Assembly (NCBI GenBank): GCA_000226015.1
Contig: JH152835.1
Coordinates: forward strand, 214,650-247,448
Reading direction: 5' to 3'
Origin: Mnemiopsis leidyi
Lineage: Eukaryota > Ctenophora > Tentaculata > Lobata > Bolinopsidae
Length of the DNA: 32,799 nucleotides
Shown one piece after another: positions 23,501 through 31,700 of this stretch; the first letter of the stretch is position 1, and the number at the start of each line of letters is the position of its first letter. The translations under genes were made by a program, and so were the position numbers. The notes beneath the pieces were generated by a model. It ran no database searches, was not told the DNA's origin, and saw only the letters and a list, made by a program, of their open reading frames with translations.

Positions 23501-25660
23501 CAGAGCTGAGGGGATAGTATGCCAAGTTGAATATCGCAATGTTAATTAAATACAATCCCTCTTTATAAAACCTCTTATCATGAGCCAATATCTCACATCC
23601 CACCGGATATTGATTATCACTCACCACTTATCTTTAACTTCTGGCAGATCAGTCAGGTGCTGATGTAGAGATCCGCTGTCAGGTTCTTCGAGAAGTGTGT
23701 TTAAAATCTTTGCAGCCTAATTGGATTGTGACTAATGAAATTGGCTCAGATCATCTTCACATTCAACATTTTATATTGAGAACAAAATTTCATTATCAGC
23801 CCACTTAAAGCAAGATTAAAAGCAAAGTGCGTACCTCCAGTTGAATGTCATATGGGAAGATCAAGTCGAGGTTAACAGCCATATCAAACAGTACAGGAGA
23901 AAACAAGGAAGACACTTCATGTTCGCCTAGGAAAATTGTGGTTTTACAAACACAGACCAGTCATTATCTTCTTTTTGATTTGTTTGAAAATATGTATGAA
24001 TAGCTCGTGATCACTTTTTTCTTTTTTGAATATAATGTCAATAATCACAATTTAAAAAAAATCAGAATTAGTGTTTGGTCAACTTACGCTTTAACTTTGA
24101 ATGTATGATTTCCTGAAATCATAATATATTAAGTCAAGCAAAAATATTGAGAATCACCAATTCAGTTGTCATCAATAAATTTCGACAATTAAGAAACACG
24201 TCTTATACAAGATTTTGAAAGAAGTATAAGTTTTTGTAATAGTAGCTGTACCGATAGCAACTCCAGATACACGTGATATATTCGATGGATGTGATGATTC
24301 TTTTTGATAGCAACCAAATGGACGTGAAGGTTCTTCAAAGATTTTAGGTCATTTTCCTGGATAATCATATAACTGCTTTTTCGTAAAATGACAGCAAGCA
24401 ATGCCATAAGTTGAGACACCGCAACGCCATCCGATTTTTTACTCGCCTGAAAGATTTACTTAACATTTTCTGTATGATACAGAATGTGTAAATAAAATTT
24501 TGAACAGATACAGTATTTAAAAGAATGGCTTTTCTCGAAAAATGGTTCCGAGTAAACAATTTCTTAAAAACTGACAATTAACTTTAAACATTTCAACTGA
24601 CCTTCTAACCATTTGTTTTGTATATAGATGAGTATAAGTTTAGCTTTAAAATAGCATTCTAATGTTGCTTTGAATAATACTGACTTAAATCTATATTATC
24701 TAAAATGACGGTTATTAGTTTAATCTATGATCCAGTTTTACAAGGTTTTAGAAGGGCTCAGGTTAATTTTATAGGCAGTAGGTTAGTACAATGATTTAGA
24801 ATATGATCTTTAGACTTAAATTAACCTAGTCATTAAACAGCACTAGTATTTTATTAATTTGATCTAGTTATCATAGCCTATAGAATTATATTTGACAACA
24901 GTTTTTATTGGATTTAAATATATTTTACGAAATGTGAAATTTTAAGTTTTTGTCACTTCTGAAGGTGATTTTACTTTGAATCGTGAATTAACACTATTTT
25001 TTGAGGGGTTGTATAATTTGGAAGAGTACATTGATATGATAAAATATATTTTAGTTAAGGGCGTACCTTGCTTAATTGATTCAAAGTTACTGTACCTATG
25101 TTACAAGATTTGATTGCTTCTTTGGCCTTAAATAGTTTCCCGAAAAAAGAACTGGATTCTTCCAGGAAACATCCTGTGACACTTTTTCTTAATGCCTTAT
25201 TCCACATATATTAGATAATTCATTATTATATACTGGACTGCGTTACAAATTTACTTTGCAATTTAATTACATTCAACTCCTTAAGGATTCAACTCCTAAA
25301 GGATTTTAAAGGTCAATGTTACATTTTTATCGTTTAGGTACATTGTCTTACCTGAATGATCAGCTTGTATATCTGTTTCACACAACGGCTAGTAGCAGGG
25401 ACATTCTCTGCCTTGACGAATCTGCTCAATTTGCTCAAGTGAGTCCCAGTCTTGAAGTTGCAAAGTAAATCGTAGAGCTGAAAATAATCATAAAGCTAGC
25501 TCACAAGCTTTGACAAAGATACATTCACTAACAACATCATATCTCTACATGGTAGTCATGCACAATGCACATTGGTCACACACAAGCTAATTTCCATATT
25601 GACAGAAAAAGTTGTTTATTAGCATTAAACAACAAAGAATCTCACCTCCTTATCAGACAT
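8743..25660 (-). CDS. SYCP2: Synaptonemal complex protein 2 (SYCP2) orthologue, 18 coding exons
   Basis: SYCP2 is an axial/lateral-element protein of the meiotic synaptonemal complex and partners SYCP3 in the nucleus. Exons from the 5' end: 25660-25646, 25477-25352, 24446-24252, 24112-24088, 23926-23835, 23716-23625, 23463-23233, 23023-22894, 22695-22369, 22081-20636, 20065-19973, 13468-11635, 11511-11427, 11297-11234, 10959-10811, 10690-10610, 9175-9052 and 8889-8743. Every phase matches, the sum is 5256 nt and the product is 1751 aa (human about 1530). The best anchor is GDYELQV plus DCRIFLNMLN, almost identical to human SYCP2 (GDYELQV, DCRIFLNLVN). The motif VIPDSQ is also shared. The start codon is followed after five codons by an intron. 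Exons 11 and 12 are separated by a 6.5-kb intron containing a GPCR on the other strand. If that junction is wrong, the locus would be two genes. Confidence 0.85.
9205..10055 (-). mobile_element. Decayed Tc1/mariner-type DNA transposon in an SYCP2 intron
   Basis: Fragments of a mariner-like transposase read on the minus strand in more than one frame. An N-terminal helix-turn-helix part gives FIKLRRSFSKRLGHH. The first catalytic Asp lies in FSDESWF near 9757, followed by an in-frame stop after YYWAFAI. The central IEVIVWATVNSKGFIGFGPYF and the second Asp in FMQDGAPSHT follow near 9455. Several stops and frame changes show it is dead. Possible terminal inverted repeats are similar strings around TTTGTGAT near 9212 and the reverse complement near 10040, but they are imperfect. 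It lies wholly between two SYCP2 exons, in the same orientation as the gene. Confidence 0.75.
11635..13468 (-). CDS. SYCP2: SYCP2 exon 12: long Ser/Lys-rich disordered region
   Basis: This 1834-nt exon encodes residues about 925-1535 and starts RSVKKINYKDPGSDEDI. It is Ser, Lys, Glu and Thr rich, without a recognised domain, and has several SP/TP phosphorylation-type sites and short peptides such as EEYYKMLCKTPGK near its end. Acceptor AAATTTCAG and donor CAG|GTTGGT bound it. No in-frame ATG fits a gene start close upstream, which supports its being internal. Assignment to SYCP2 rests on phase, order and the basic-acidic motif. A separate gene starting in the intron is the alternative. Confidence 0.75.
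13469..16350. other. Left half of the large SYCP2 intron, upstream of the nested GPCR
   Basis: This 2.9-kb stretch has scattered short frames. One starts MSNEQVGKFETKI on the minus strand (14088 to about 13930, ending near a GTAACT). The other is the plus-strand frame with a CxxC relic listed separately. The receptor's promoter should be here, but I see no clear TATA box or CRE near its leader. An acceptor (CAACTCTTTCAG, ending 16312) suggests a 5' untranslated intron. Confidence 0.4.
14359..14793 (+). other. Unrecognised coding relic with a CxxC...CxxC motif
   Basis: A 97-residue open frame (14359-14652, with SEREAKTGFAFNC and YRLAELKARRHVL) is followed closely in another frame by a short peptide with paired cysteines (QCVYC ... 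YLCVSC) ending at 14793. The cysteine pattern looks like a zinc-binding knuckle. I cannot assign a family. It is most likely a decayed mobile-element remnant, but no terminal repeats were found. Confidence 0.25.
16351..19386 (+). CDS. Orphan mGluR-like class C GPCR, single coding exon, nested in SYCP2
   Basis: This is a plasma-membrane receptor of the metabotropic glutamate type, 1011 aa from the chosen start. The frame opens upstream at 16204, but the ATG at 16351 is preferred. It begins a signal peptide (MFTKYFVPLILSLCHG), and an acceptor at 16312 marks the upstream part as intron. Residues about 20-470 form a Venus-flytrap domain (IIGPG 161-165, YST 187-189, TYG 236-238, SDGW 324-327). C474-C531 is a cysteine-rich linker with ten Cys, against nine in mGluRs. 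Seven membrane segments follow at about 546-810 (TPIVKASSPQLCYI, NFNEARYI, KMYVIYVIPEEN). The 200-residue tail is rich in Ser, Arg and Glu. The SSS ligand motif of mGluR1 reads TPR (166-168) here, and Asp208 aligns with Tyr, so the ligand may not be glutamate. No introns interrupt the coding sequence. Confidence 0.93.
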   Translation: MFTKYFVPLILSLCHGSNHMLHDHTASCQTVYKSCPTPTSPSNENITLGESEFSIKHEAVITTIIPLTECFYGHDCDVVEFRLLDLVGLRAAISSLQPPTDICVQLDLCDSYHDPIAAGRIIGSFNFEESCQESCSRDGICFAESCSVSARDSTCKNHVAIIGPGTPREAKSVADITAALELPQLLYSTGSDFSDPTRFDYLHQLAPMYQLQVDKIVEIISEMEWKYVAILATADTYGSIGYKLLKKEFEKIESTDEGVDKNCCLQFSIKMLTFKMDYTDIAAQLGAIEDNVKVVIMWMEGKYADRVLDFFMTSGRSDTVYIASDGWSVNTEILQKYGNLLSDHFIGLFPDFNALVHQNSAIHSDEFYGETCRNFPILDEERCARARSLIKDLHVYGYAGGIMSSIEAVYNAMSTSDPSDSDFSFGKLRQKINVNLRERAMNDAGGVKVYTLPNKRLTLAYDSSYYPTGIISTCSKPCAVDQYRVLLKKSPRCCFSCRNCTSNSIVRRTSKQEKCEVCPMCYRPSENRSECVPKPVDRFSILNGDSFSVGIFVVSLVGIFCNGFVMVTLIRNSDTPIVKASSPQLCYIMLVSLMVLLTAPILMVSGPGYTTCPLQRYIIGLGTVIPIAVLFARTNRINVIFNRRSLLTSQLQKMIMSIKYNILLVGIFAAIQFCICLALHVHHEDKSGVDHDLLHIKIMCSPDVEENNFMMCNEHRLDLVYLWIGYVCAMILATSVVAYKTRRLPTNFNEARYICLVMFVVIVLTISTISTFIMLDKRENIMYQCVSIIIAVYSILGIIYGQKMYVIYVIPEENTHCDTNIALKKFIKQDSDQKNSSSSSYSQLLVRHPRHLSMESGYASQSLLGSPRVRKPNGNSPATPRAYHRINPSGNGLTKLTQTATHELEQIQESSATAESSESSNSNTRRTSTGEKKMSVAEKRARFRKGYIRRGKLIKTMSDGNENKRLLIRDERIASLRSEISAHSVSSAEISSSVTDSVSSLNNSSSAFVAE
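19387..19972. other. GPCR 3' region within the SYCP2 intron
   Basis: This holds the receptor's 3' untranslated region, AT-rich and without a canonical AATAAA close to the stop. Next to it is the beginning of the SYCP2 intron after exon 11. No other feature was recognised. Confidence 0.5.
19973..20065 (-). CDS. SYCP2: SYCP2 exon 11: small basic-acidic exon before the 6.5-kb intron
   Basis: This 31-codon exon (acceptor CACCCCCAG, donor TTG|GTTGGT) encodes a basic then acidic segment, KKRKNKDVAIASSEEDD. It resembles the start of the following exon (VKKINYKDPGSDEDI). Both recall KTKKNYKDLSNSESECE in human SYCP2. The donor has T at the +3 position; an alternative donor (G|GTACTA) lies four bases further on but would break the phase with exon 12. 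Confidence 0.6.
20066..20635. other. SYCP2 intron 10, with GC-rich patches around a hairpin
   Basis: This intron is GC-rich in places for this genome (CCGCCGG near 20125, CACGCCGG near 20450, GGCGTGC near 20508). The patches near 20112-20128 and 20499-20516 are imperfect inverted copies that flank the perfect hairpin at 20265-20322. The whole may be a small foldback element. Confidence 0.45.
20265..20322. repeat. Perfect 28-bp-arm inverted repeat with a 2-base loop
   Basis: Positions 20265-20292 and 20295-20322 are exact reverse complements, separated only by TG. Each arm is a mix of CCCGGCTAG, a run of seven A, CGCGGCG and a run of T. Transcribed either way it gives an extremely stable hairpin, and the DNA could extrude as a cruciform. 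It lies in an SYCP2 intron. Confidence 0.97.
20636..22081 (-). CDS. SYCP2: SYCP2 exon 10: long disordered, charged region
   Basis: This 482-codon exon (residues 412-893) is rich in Ser, Lys, Glu and Gln and has no predicted globular fold. It carries VIPDSQ, a motif also present in the disordered part of human SYCP2. It ends in a strongly basic stretch (KKKKRTAGFKTKKQR). The acceptor TTCAATTCAG is clear. The donor AAG|GTATTG is acceptable but not optimal. If unspliced, the frame would run 32 more codons to a stop near 20540, giving a shorter isoform. This segment evolves quickly in all animals, so low similarity is expected. Confidence 0.8.
22369..25660 (-). CDS. SYCP2: SYCP2 N-terminal exons 1-9: ARM-like and Spt16M/PH-like domains
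   Basis: These exons encode residues 1-411. Residues about 1-255 correspond to the ARM-like helical domain of SYCP2 and align by eye with the human protein across VSQLMALLAVILRK, IQLEAAKILNTLL and GDYELQVSLMELL. Residues about 257-400 correspond to the Spt16M/PH-like domain (VYSFKCHRINV, WLDINFGSKTITIF aligning with human FWIDFNLGSQTLSFY). Exon 4 is only 25 nt (24088-24112) and is needed to keep frame. Splicing exon 2 directly to exon 3 keeps the human spacing, which argues against an extra candidate exon at 25067-25173. The long exon 9 has a clear CTTAG acceptor and a GTAAAT donor. Confidence 0.88.
24447..25351 (-). other. SYCP2 intron 2
   Basis: This 0.9-kb AT-rich intron lies between exons 2 and 3. 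It contains an exon-like frame at 25067-25173 that was rejected on phase and homology spacing. Nothing else was recognised. Confidence 0.55.
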
Positions 25661-27184
25661 AATTAGTTCTTACACAGCTCAAGGAAACATGCTATCTCGA
25701 GGCTGAAGAGTGATGTTACAAAACGTGTCCAAAATAATAGTAGAACTTAGTAGAACTTAAATTAGTTGAACTAAACTCTAGTTAAGATAAATTGAGTCAT
25801 ATTTAAAGTATTACCAAAGTCCAAAAGATATCAGGCTTGCAATACACTACTTTTAACAATATATTTTGACATGCCTCGTCGAGTAAATTTCTATGGATCG
25901 TGTGTATTATTCAGCTCGGGTGAGCTGAAAGTTTCTCTATAAACAATTTATCTTTAGTGGGATTTTTCAAATATCAATAGAGTAAAACCTCTGTTTACTG
26001 GCCTCTATTTACCAGGTCCCTCTATTTGCCAGGCCTTCTCCCTTTCCCACGAAATTTTTCAATATTTTCACAATTTGTAAATCTAATCTAAGACTTCTAG
26101 AATATAGACTCTTTACAGCTAAGACTCTTGGCAGTATGTAGGATACCTTCTGTACACTGTCAGGGCATGCAATACTGCCTTATCAATAAGCCGCTTGACA
26201 CCAGTCCAGCATGTGATCAGTTATCTTGTATCAGCACGAGGTAATTGCATATATAGATAACATGATACGCATATAGACACGGCAATGGGATCTGGTTCAC
26301 CCCTCCAATAGCTTATGGTAACAGCACACCGGTGGGCGACAACAGGGAACCAATTTGTTTTACGGGGTCAGATCACACAGTGTTGTTGGTGATGTATTGT
26401 GGAGTTGTGACTCACATTGTTTTGGTGAGGCGAGGTGCATCTTGCAGTGTGGTGATGTGAATTGATGGCATGTTGGTTGGTTGATCAGCTATCGATGGAC
26501 AGGACCTAAGGGTATCTGGGTATATATACCTACCAATTCCCAGATCCGCCAATCCTAGAGGAGTGCGCTAAGGGCATTTGCCTATGCAATCTTCTTCGGT
26601 CGACTCAGCCGAATGACCGGGAAACCGTGATTGAGGGTTAAATGAGGAGGGTCTCCGTTAAAAGATCTAGAATCTTCCAGGAGCCCCTTCAGTATAACTG
26701 TAAAAGCCTGGGTACAGGTGTAACAAATACAAATAAATAAATACCTTACTCGGGATTATTATGACCGGGATAAAGTGGCGTGTTTTTGGGGATTTTTGGA
26801 TCAAGAGGACGTATTCAACGAACATTTTTTGGGGGACTTTGCCATAACTTTGCCATTTTTCACCAGCCATAATAAATACCGCCCACTCAGCTCTTGGGGT
26901 TCCCAAGGAGTATGGGTCCTCATATTATAACCGTTGTCTCATATTTTCTAGAGAAGACTATTGGAGCAAACAGCGAAGTTTATCTAAAATCATTTTTCTC
27001 ATTCTGTATACGGTTTTCAATTTCAGTTGATTTTTTATTTTTAACTTCTTGGATACCAGCCACTATTCATGAAATAGTTTATATAGTAAAAATAGCTGAT
27101 GAATCGATGCATACTAAAAAACTTTTAAAATAGTACAATGGCCGAATCCAAGTCCAAAAAATATTGATTAAACGCCGTGGTTGT
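25661..27184. other. Intergenic region upstream of SYCP2
   Basis: The SYCP2 promoter should lie just above 25660, but no TATA box is evident there. A TATA-like string (GGGTATATATACC, near 26518) sits within a region with several short stems, including ATCTGGG pairing with CCCAGAT (26514-26545) and TTCGG pairing with CCGAA (about 26597-26615). These could mark an unrecognised structured RNA or an old element end. The minus-strand frame at 26667-26906 is not recognised as a protein. Confidence 0.4.
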
Positions 27185-28030
27185 AGCAACGTGAGACAAA
27201 CGAAGGCTGTGAGCCGCGCGCGAGTCGGGTAACACCTCGAAAAGCACCCAGGTGCTTTCCCGCGTACAAAAGATTTGTTACACGTTGCATAGCCCTGTTG
27301 CCGCGAAGCGGCAACCTTCAGCGCACGCGATCCGAAGCGCGCGGCCACAACGTGAGACAACAAAGGATCTGCTTAATCTGGTTAGAGCAAGCTGTACTGA
27401 GAATTTTACGGCAGCGCAGTTGCCCCAAAATAGGGTCCTTATGCGTTCACCTAACCAGGTTGCAGTTGTACAGCAGCACGCACCCTCCCATTATTTTATT
27501 CTCCTTTATTCGCTTCTAATGAGGGTTCATGCAGGTGTTAGTGCTTACGCACGCTACGCGCGCGGCTGCTACGTTGTCGAGGTGTTACCCGACCCGTGCT
27601 CGGCTCGCAGTTTGCTGCTCTCCTCTCGTTAGAACGTTAGACTTAGATGGATATCATCTCGTCAACGCGACGTGCGCGAAAGGGCTCTGGTTAGAGCAAC
27701 TTAGGCGCGTTATACGCGCTTGTCGAGGTGTTACCCGACCCGCGCGCGGCTCGCAGTTTTCTGCTCTCCTCGTTTCGTTAGAACGTTAGACGGATATCAT
27801 CTCGTCAATATACGCGCACGCCACCAGAGCACAAGGGTGGTGTAGCGTAGCAGTTCAACGGTCGATGCGCTTTTAGAATTTCCTCGAAATGGCCAGAATT
27901 AGAAATGCGTGAGAGCGCGTGATGGCCTTGACGAGATTATATCACGCAGCTTTAGCTGCGTGAGTCGGGTATCACCGCGACAAGTGATGGCCGCGACAGT
28001 AGGTTATCAACCTACAAGTACAACGTAGCA
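27185..28030. repeat. GC-rich cluster of four related repeat units, two in each orientation
   Basis: A unit of about 90 bases containing GTCGAGGTGTTACCCGACC, then CGGCTCGCAG, GTTAGAACGTTAGAC and GGATATCATCTCGTCAA occurs at 27575-27665 and 27721-27807. Partial inverted copies lie at about 27195-27245 and 27928-27984. Short stems are interspersed: AGCACC/GGTGCT at 27243, GTTGCCGC/GCGGCAAC at 27297, CACGCAGC/GCTGCGTG at 27943 and GTAGGTT/AACCTAC at 28009. CTGGTTAGAGCAA occurs twice. Base composition differs sharply from the AT-rich surroundings. No transposase was seen. A non-autonomous foldback-type element cluster is the best guess. Confidence 0.75.
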
Positions 28031-28790
28031 GTGCATCCCGAATTTGTTTTACTTTTTGTTGTTAAAATTTGAGGCATATTGAAATTAAATGATAACAGAT
28101 AATGATAAATTGAAACACATATCTTCCTTGTAATGATAAAAGAATTTCAAAAAGTAAGTCAAAAATACAGCCGACATTATTTTCAAATTTAAGTTTTAGC
28201 ATGAATCAAAATGAATAGTAATACTCCAGATTGCAATGAACACCCTTCATGTCTTGCTTTAGTAAAGAATTAACTTACTTATTGTCTTTTAAAGACGAGT
28301 TCATGATCATAAAGTTAAACGCAATAGTTTCTTACGTTTCCAAAAAAAACTAACGTAACCAATAACCATAACTAAACGTCTAAAGCATCTATGCAGTTTG
28401 AAAATGGGTGCAATGGGTAAAAATGTATGAATTTAGTAATAGTATAGGAAACGTCAAACCATGGTTAACAACGAGTTTAGGTTAAACTGTAAGGTTTAAA
28501 AACAGAAAAAACGCAATCTTTTCCAAACATATAGGAACGGAACACAAGAAAATGCTGAAATACCGATTGATACAAATATTTTCATCAACATGCTATATAA
28601 ATTAAACAACTCAAACTTTTGAACTGAAGATGAGCGATGGAATACGACTCGGTTCTAGTATAACTAGAACAGACACTCAACGATAAGATTTGCAACATAA
28701 CTGCTATTATCAATTTTAAACAATAAGATTAATTCACTCATAACAAAACATTCTAAACGAGTCTAAAAACAAAAGTGTAAATCAACCTCG
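28031..28790. other. 3' flank of the RhoGAP gene
   Basis: This AT-rich stretch downstream of the minus-strand stop probably holds the 3' untranslated region. A small perfect stem (GTTCTAGT/ACTAGAAC, near 28654) is the only structure noted. No additional gene was recognised. Confidence 0.45.
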
Positions 28791-31700
28791 CTACAAAGTT
28801 GACTCGAGCAAAGTAGTGTTGTTGTCCAGTACCCACTTGTGGGTATGTCCGGGTTGCCACCTGGCCCTAGAATCCGAACCTCGCCGCGCCTTCTGACGGT
28901 CCGATCTCTGATAGTAGTCGGAGGAAGCGGCGCGCGCCGAGTTGACGGCGTCGTGGGAACGGGTTATCCGGGCTTGGGAGTGGCGATCTGAGGATGGGAT
29001 TGAGGGATGTGTACCTTGGTGAGAGTGCAACATGTTTTCAGCCCACCTGTGCTCGCTTCTACCCCGAGAGTCGAGGGATTTGCCATAGTTCGTGTCCAAA
29101 GACTTGCGACTACCGATATCTGTTGATCTGCGATTGCTGATTTCAGTTGACTTGCGATTGTTTGTACGGACCATGTCATGACGGGCATAGTCAGAGTTAC
29201 AGCGGTCACGTGATCGCTCTTCTGAGTGGGAAGATCTCTTGTATGGGACAGAGTAGATGTGTTGTTGCTGAGGTTTTACTGGTTTAACGGGGATGGAATG
29301 TATTGGTTTGATCGGTCCCGACGAAGGCAGCGTCGAGGAAGTCGTAGAGGCAATCCCACGGGTTTTGGGGCAATTTGCTGGTTTCAAGGACGCATTCTGC
29401 TGGGCACGACCTCCATTTACGTTCTTATGCAGTCCGTTGACAAACTTGTGAATAGACTCGAACTGTTGGCTGCAGCCCCGCTTGGCAAGCTGGCGTTTCT
29501 GTTGTTGCTCAGCGTTGATGACATCCAACAAGGACTCCAGACTGAGAGACTTCTTGGGACCCTGTATTTCCTCCCTGGGACTTGTATCCAGCGTAACGAG
29601 CTTCTTGTCAAAGATACGAGATACAGGTCTCATCTTGATGTCATCCTTGTAGGGATGGACGATGCCGACAGGTTCTTTACGATACACGATCCTGTCCTCA
29701 ATAGACTGACGTGGAGATTTAGGAGCGCCTGACTGAGGTTTGGGAATGCTACACTGAGTACTCTTGTCAGCTCGCTCTATGTCCTTGTCTCGCTGGGTGC
29801 CGGTCTCGTACTTCCAGTCGGTAGGCAGGCTGGATCTGTCGTCCGAGGGAGTAACTAGTCCGTTTTGGGAGGGTACGTACTTCTTCTGGGAGAACAGGCC
29901 CTGAGGGAGATGTGGAATTAAGGGCTGTGATGGGGGGAGAGAAGAGAGAAGTACTTGAGAGTATCCAATATCTATAAAGTGTAAAATGTGGGATGTCAAG
30001 ATAATTCTATTTCCTGGCAACAGGGCGAATCAAACAGCCGGGTCAAAAAATCTTACCATATCAGCAGGGAGAGATTTCTGGGATTTTTCAGATGTCTCGT
30101 CTGACTTCTCTGATTTTTCGTCCGTTTTGTTTTCCTGCTCTACTAATTCTTTTTCTTCTTCGTCTTCAAATATGTAGCTATACTGCAAATAAAGATGATC
30201 AAATCATTGCTTTTGAAATATGCTTCAAGTTCAAAGTTCAAGAAACTGAAAAAATCGATCTACGATCGGAATCTAAAAAACTTAAACAATAATCATGATG
30301 CACACTGAAAAACACACCAGCAGTTCGACAACAAGGACCAGGATCACAGCTCGTACGATTACAAACTTCTTGCTTAAAAACTGGAGGCCTAATTGGCTAT
30401 CACCAAGCAGTGTATGTGATGACGTGTTTGATAAAGGAGCGATTAGAGCGAGATCAGAGCCCCCACCCTACAACAAAGCAGAGAGTATTGAGGGGGTGCG
30501 ATCTCTCTCTAATCGGGATATATCAGTGATCTAGCCTGGTGACAACAGATTTCATGTCCACATCATCAGCCAGCCAGTCCAGCCTTCACACTTGCCAATA
30601 TTGAGACTGTAATTGTAAGTTGAGAAGCAGGGGAGTGGACTATACTGGAGGGAGGATGAAGTGGTTTGAATCACACAGTGTAACACCGGTGTAACGCTTG
30701 TGGTAACGCTGATGGAAACTGATAGGAAACTTATTGGCAATGTTCATTGTTTAACCGGCCCTGCATTATTATGAGCTTCAAGTGAGGAGTAACACAATAG
30801 CAACTTGTGGTTTGAATGACAAAAAGGAGGGCAACTAAGTTAACAATAAAATGTGAACTGAGTGTTTAAGTCAAGAGAGGGGTATGGTACACACTTACAC
30901 ACACAGACACACACACACAGGTTACACACGACTGGCAGATAAAAACGTAGGAGTTGAATCTCCCTACAAGGATTAATTGGGTAAATTGAGGAAACTAACT
31001 ACTTATACTGTAAGGACGTGTGTAGCGACGCGTTACCGTGACAACACAGCGAACTTTAAACTGATCACGTGACTCAATATCAAACATTAACTGACACTGT
31101 CTCACGGACCAGGATAACACGCTTGTCAGATGGCAAGATTGCTAACTTTAGACCTAATTACTGATCTTATCAGGGAACTAATTGAGGGACTTCAAGTTAT
31201 TGTTGTGACAGGTTGCAAGAAGTGAGCTGCAAGAAGTTAGTTATGAGACATGAGAAACTGAGAAACAAACAGGACAAATCCATATTAATACAGCAACCGA
31301 AAATAATGAGACACGTTACAATCCATAGTGTAGGACGTGGAGGGACGAGATCTACCAGGAAACTAATGATACTGTGGTAACATGGGGCACAGCTATAGTA
31401 ACATAGCTATAGTAACCAGGCCTGTAATAGCTATAGTAACCAGGCCTGTAATAGCTTTAGTAACCATGTCAGTAATAGCTATAGTAACCAGGCCTGTAAT
31501 AGCTTTAGTAACCAGGTCAGTAATAGCTATAGTAACCATGCTCGAAATTCTCTATGTTATGCTTTGCTTTTTAGGCCGGCTAAGAGTGCAACAGTTGAAT
31601 TTACTTGCACAACAGTATGTATAGTATCAACTATCACGTTCGACTTTAATGCCTTCATCGGTAAACAGCAGCATTACTGTTAGTTATCAACAGTATCAGT

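Noticed and set aside
25067-25173. Exon-like minus-strand frame (CFLEESSSFFGKLF) between SYCP2 exons 1-2 and 3
   Set aside because: With its best acceptor it needs a one-base carry-over that the preceding exon cannot give. The only phase-0 acceptor lacks a pyrimidine tract. Splicing exon 2 directly to exon 3 reproduces human SYCP2 spacing.
27670-27740. Possible tRNA gene (TGGTTAGAGCA resembles a D-arm)
   Set aside because: No acceptor stem, anticodon arm or GGTTCRA box at the right spacing could be drawn.
27185-28030. CRISPR-like array because of repeated hairpins
   Set aside because: The window is animal DNA. The units are few, in both orientations and irregularly spaced.
29226-29732. 168-codon plus-strand frame
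   Set aside because: It is antisense to the RhoGAP tail exon and has no independent support.
31382-31624. 80-codon plus-strand frame across the 24-bp minisatellite
   Set aside because: It is an artefact of a repeat whose period is a multiple of three and which lacks stops. It is intronic and antisense to the RhoGAP gene.
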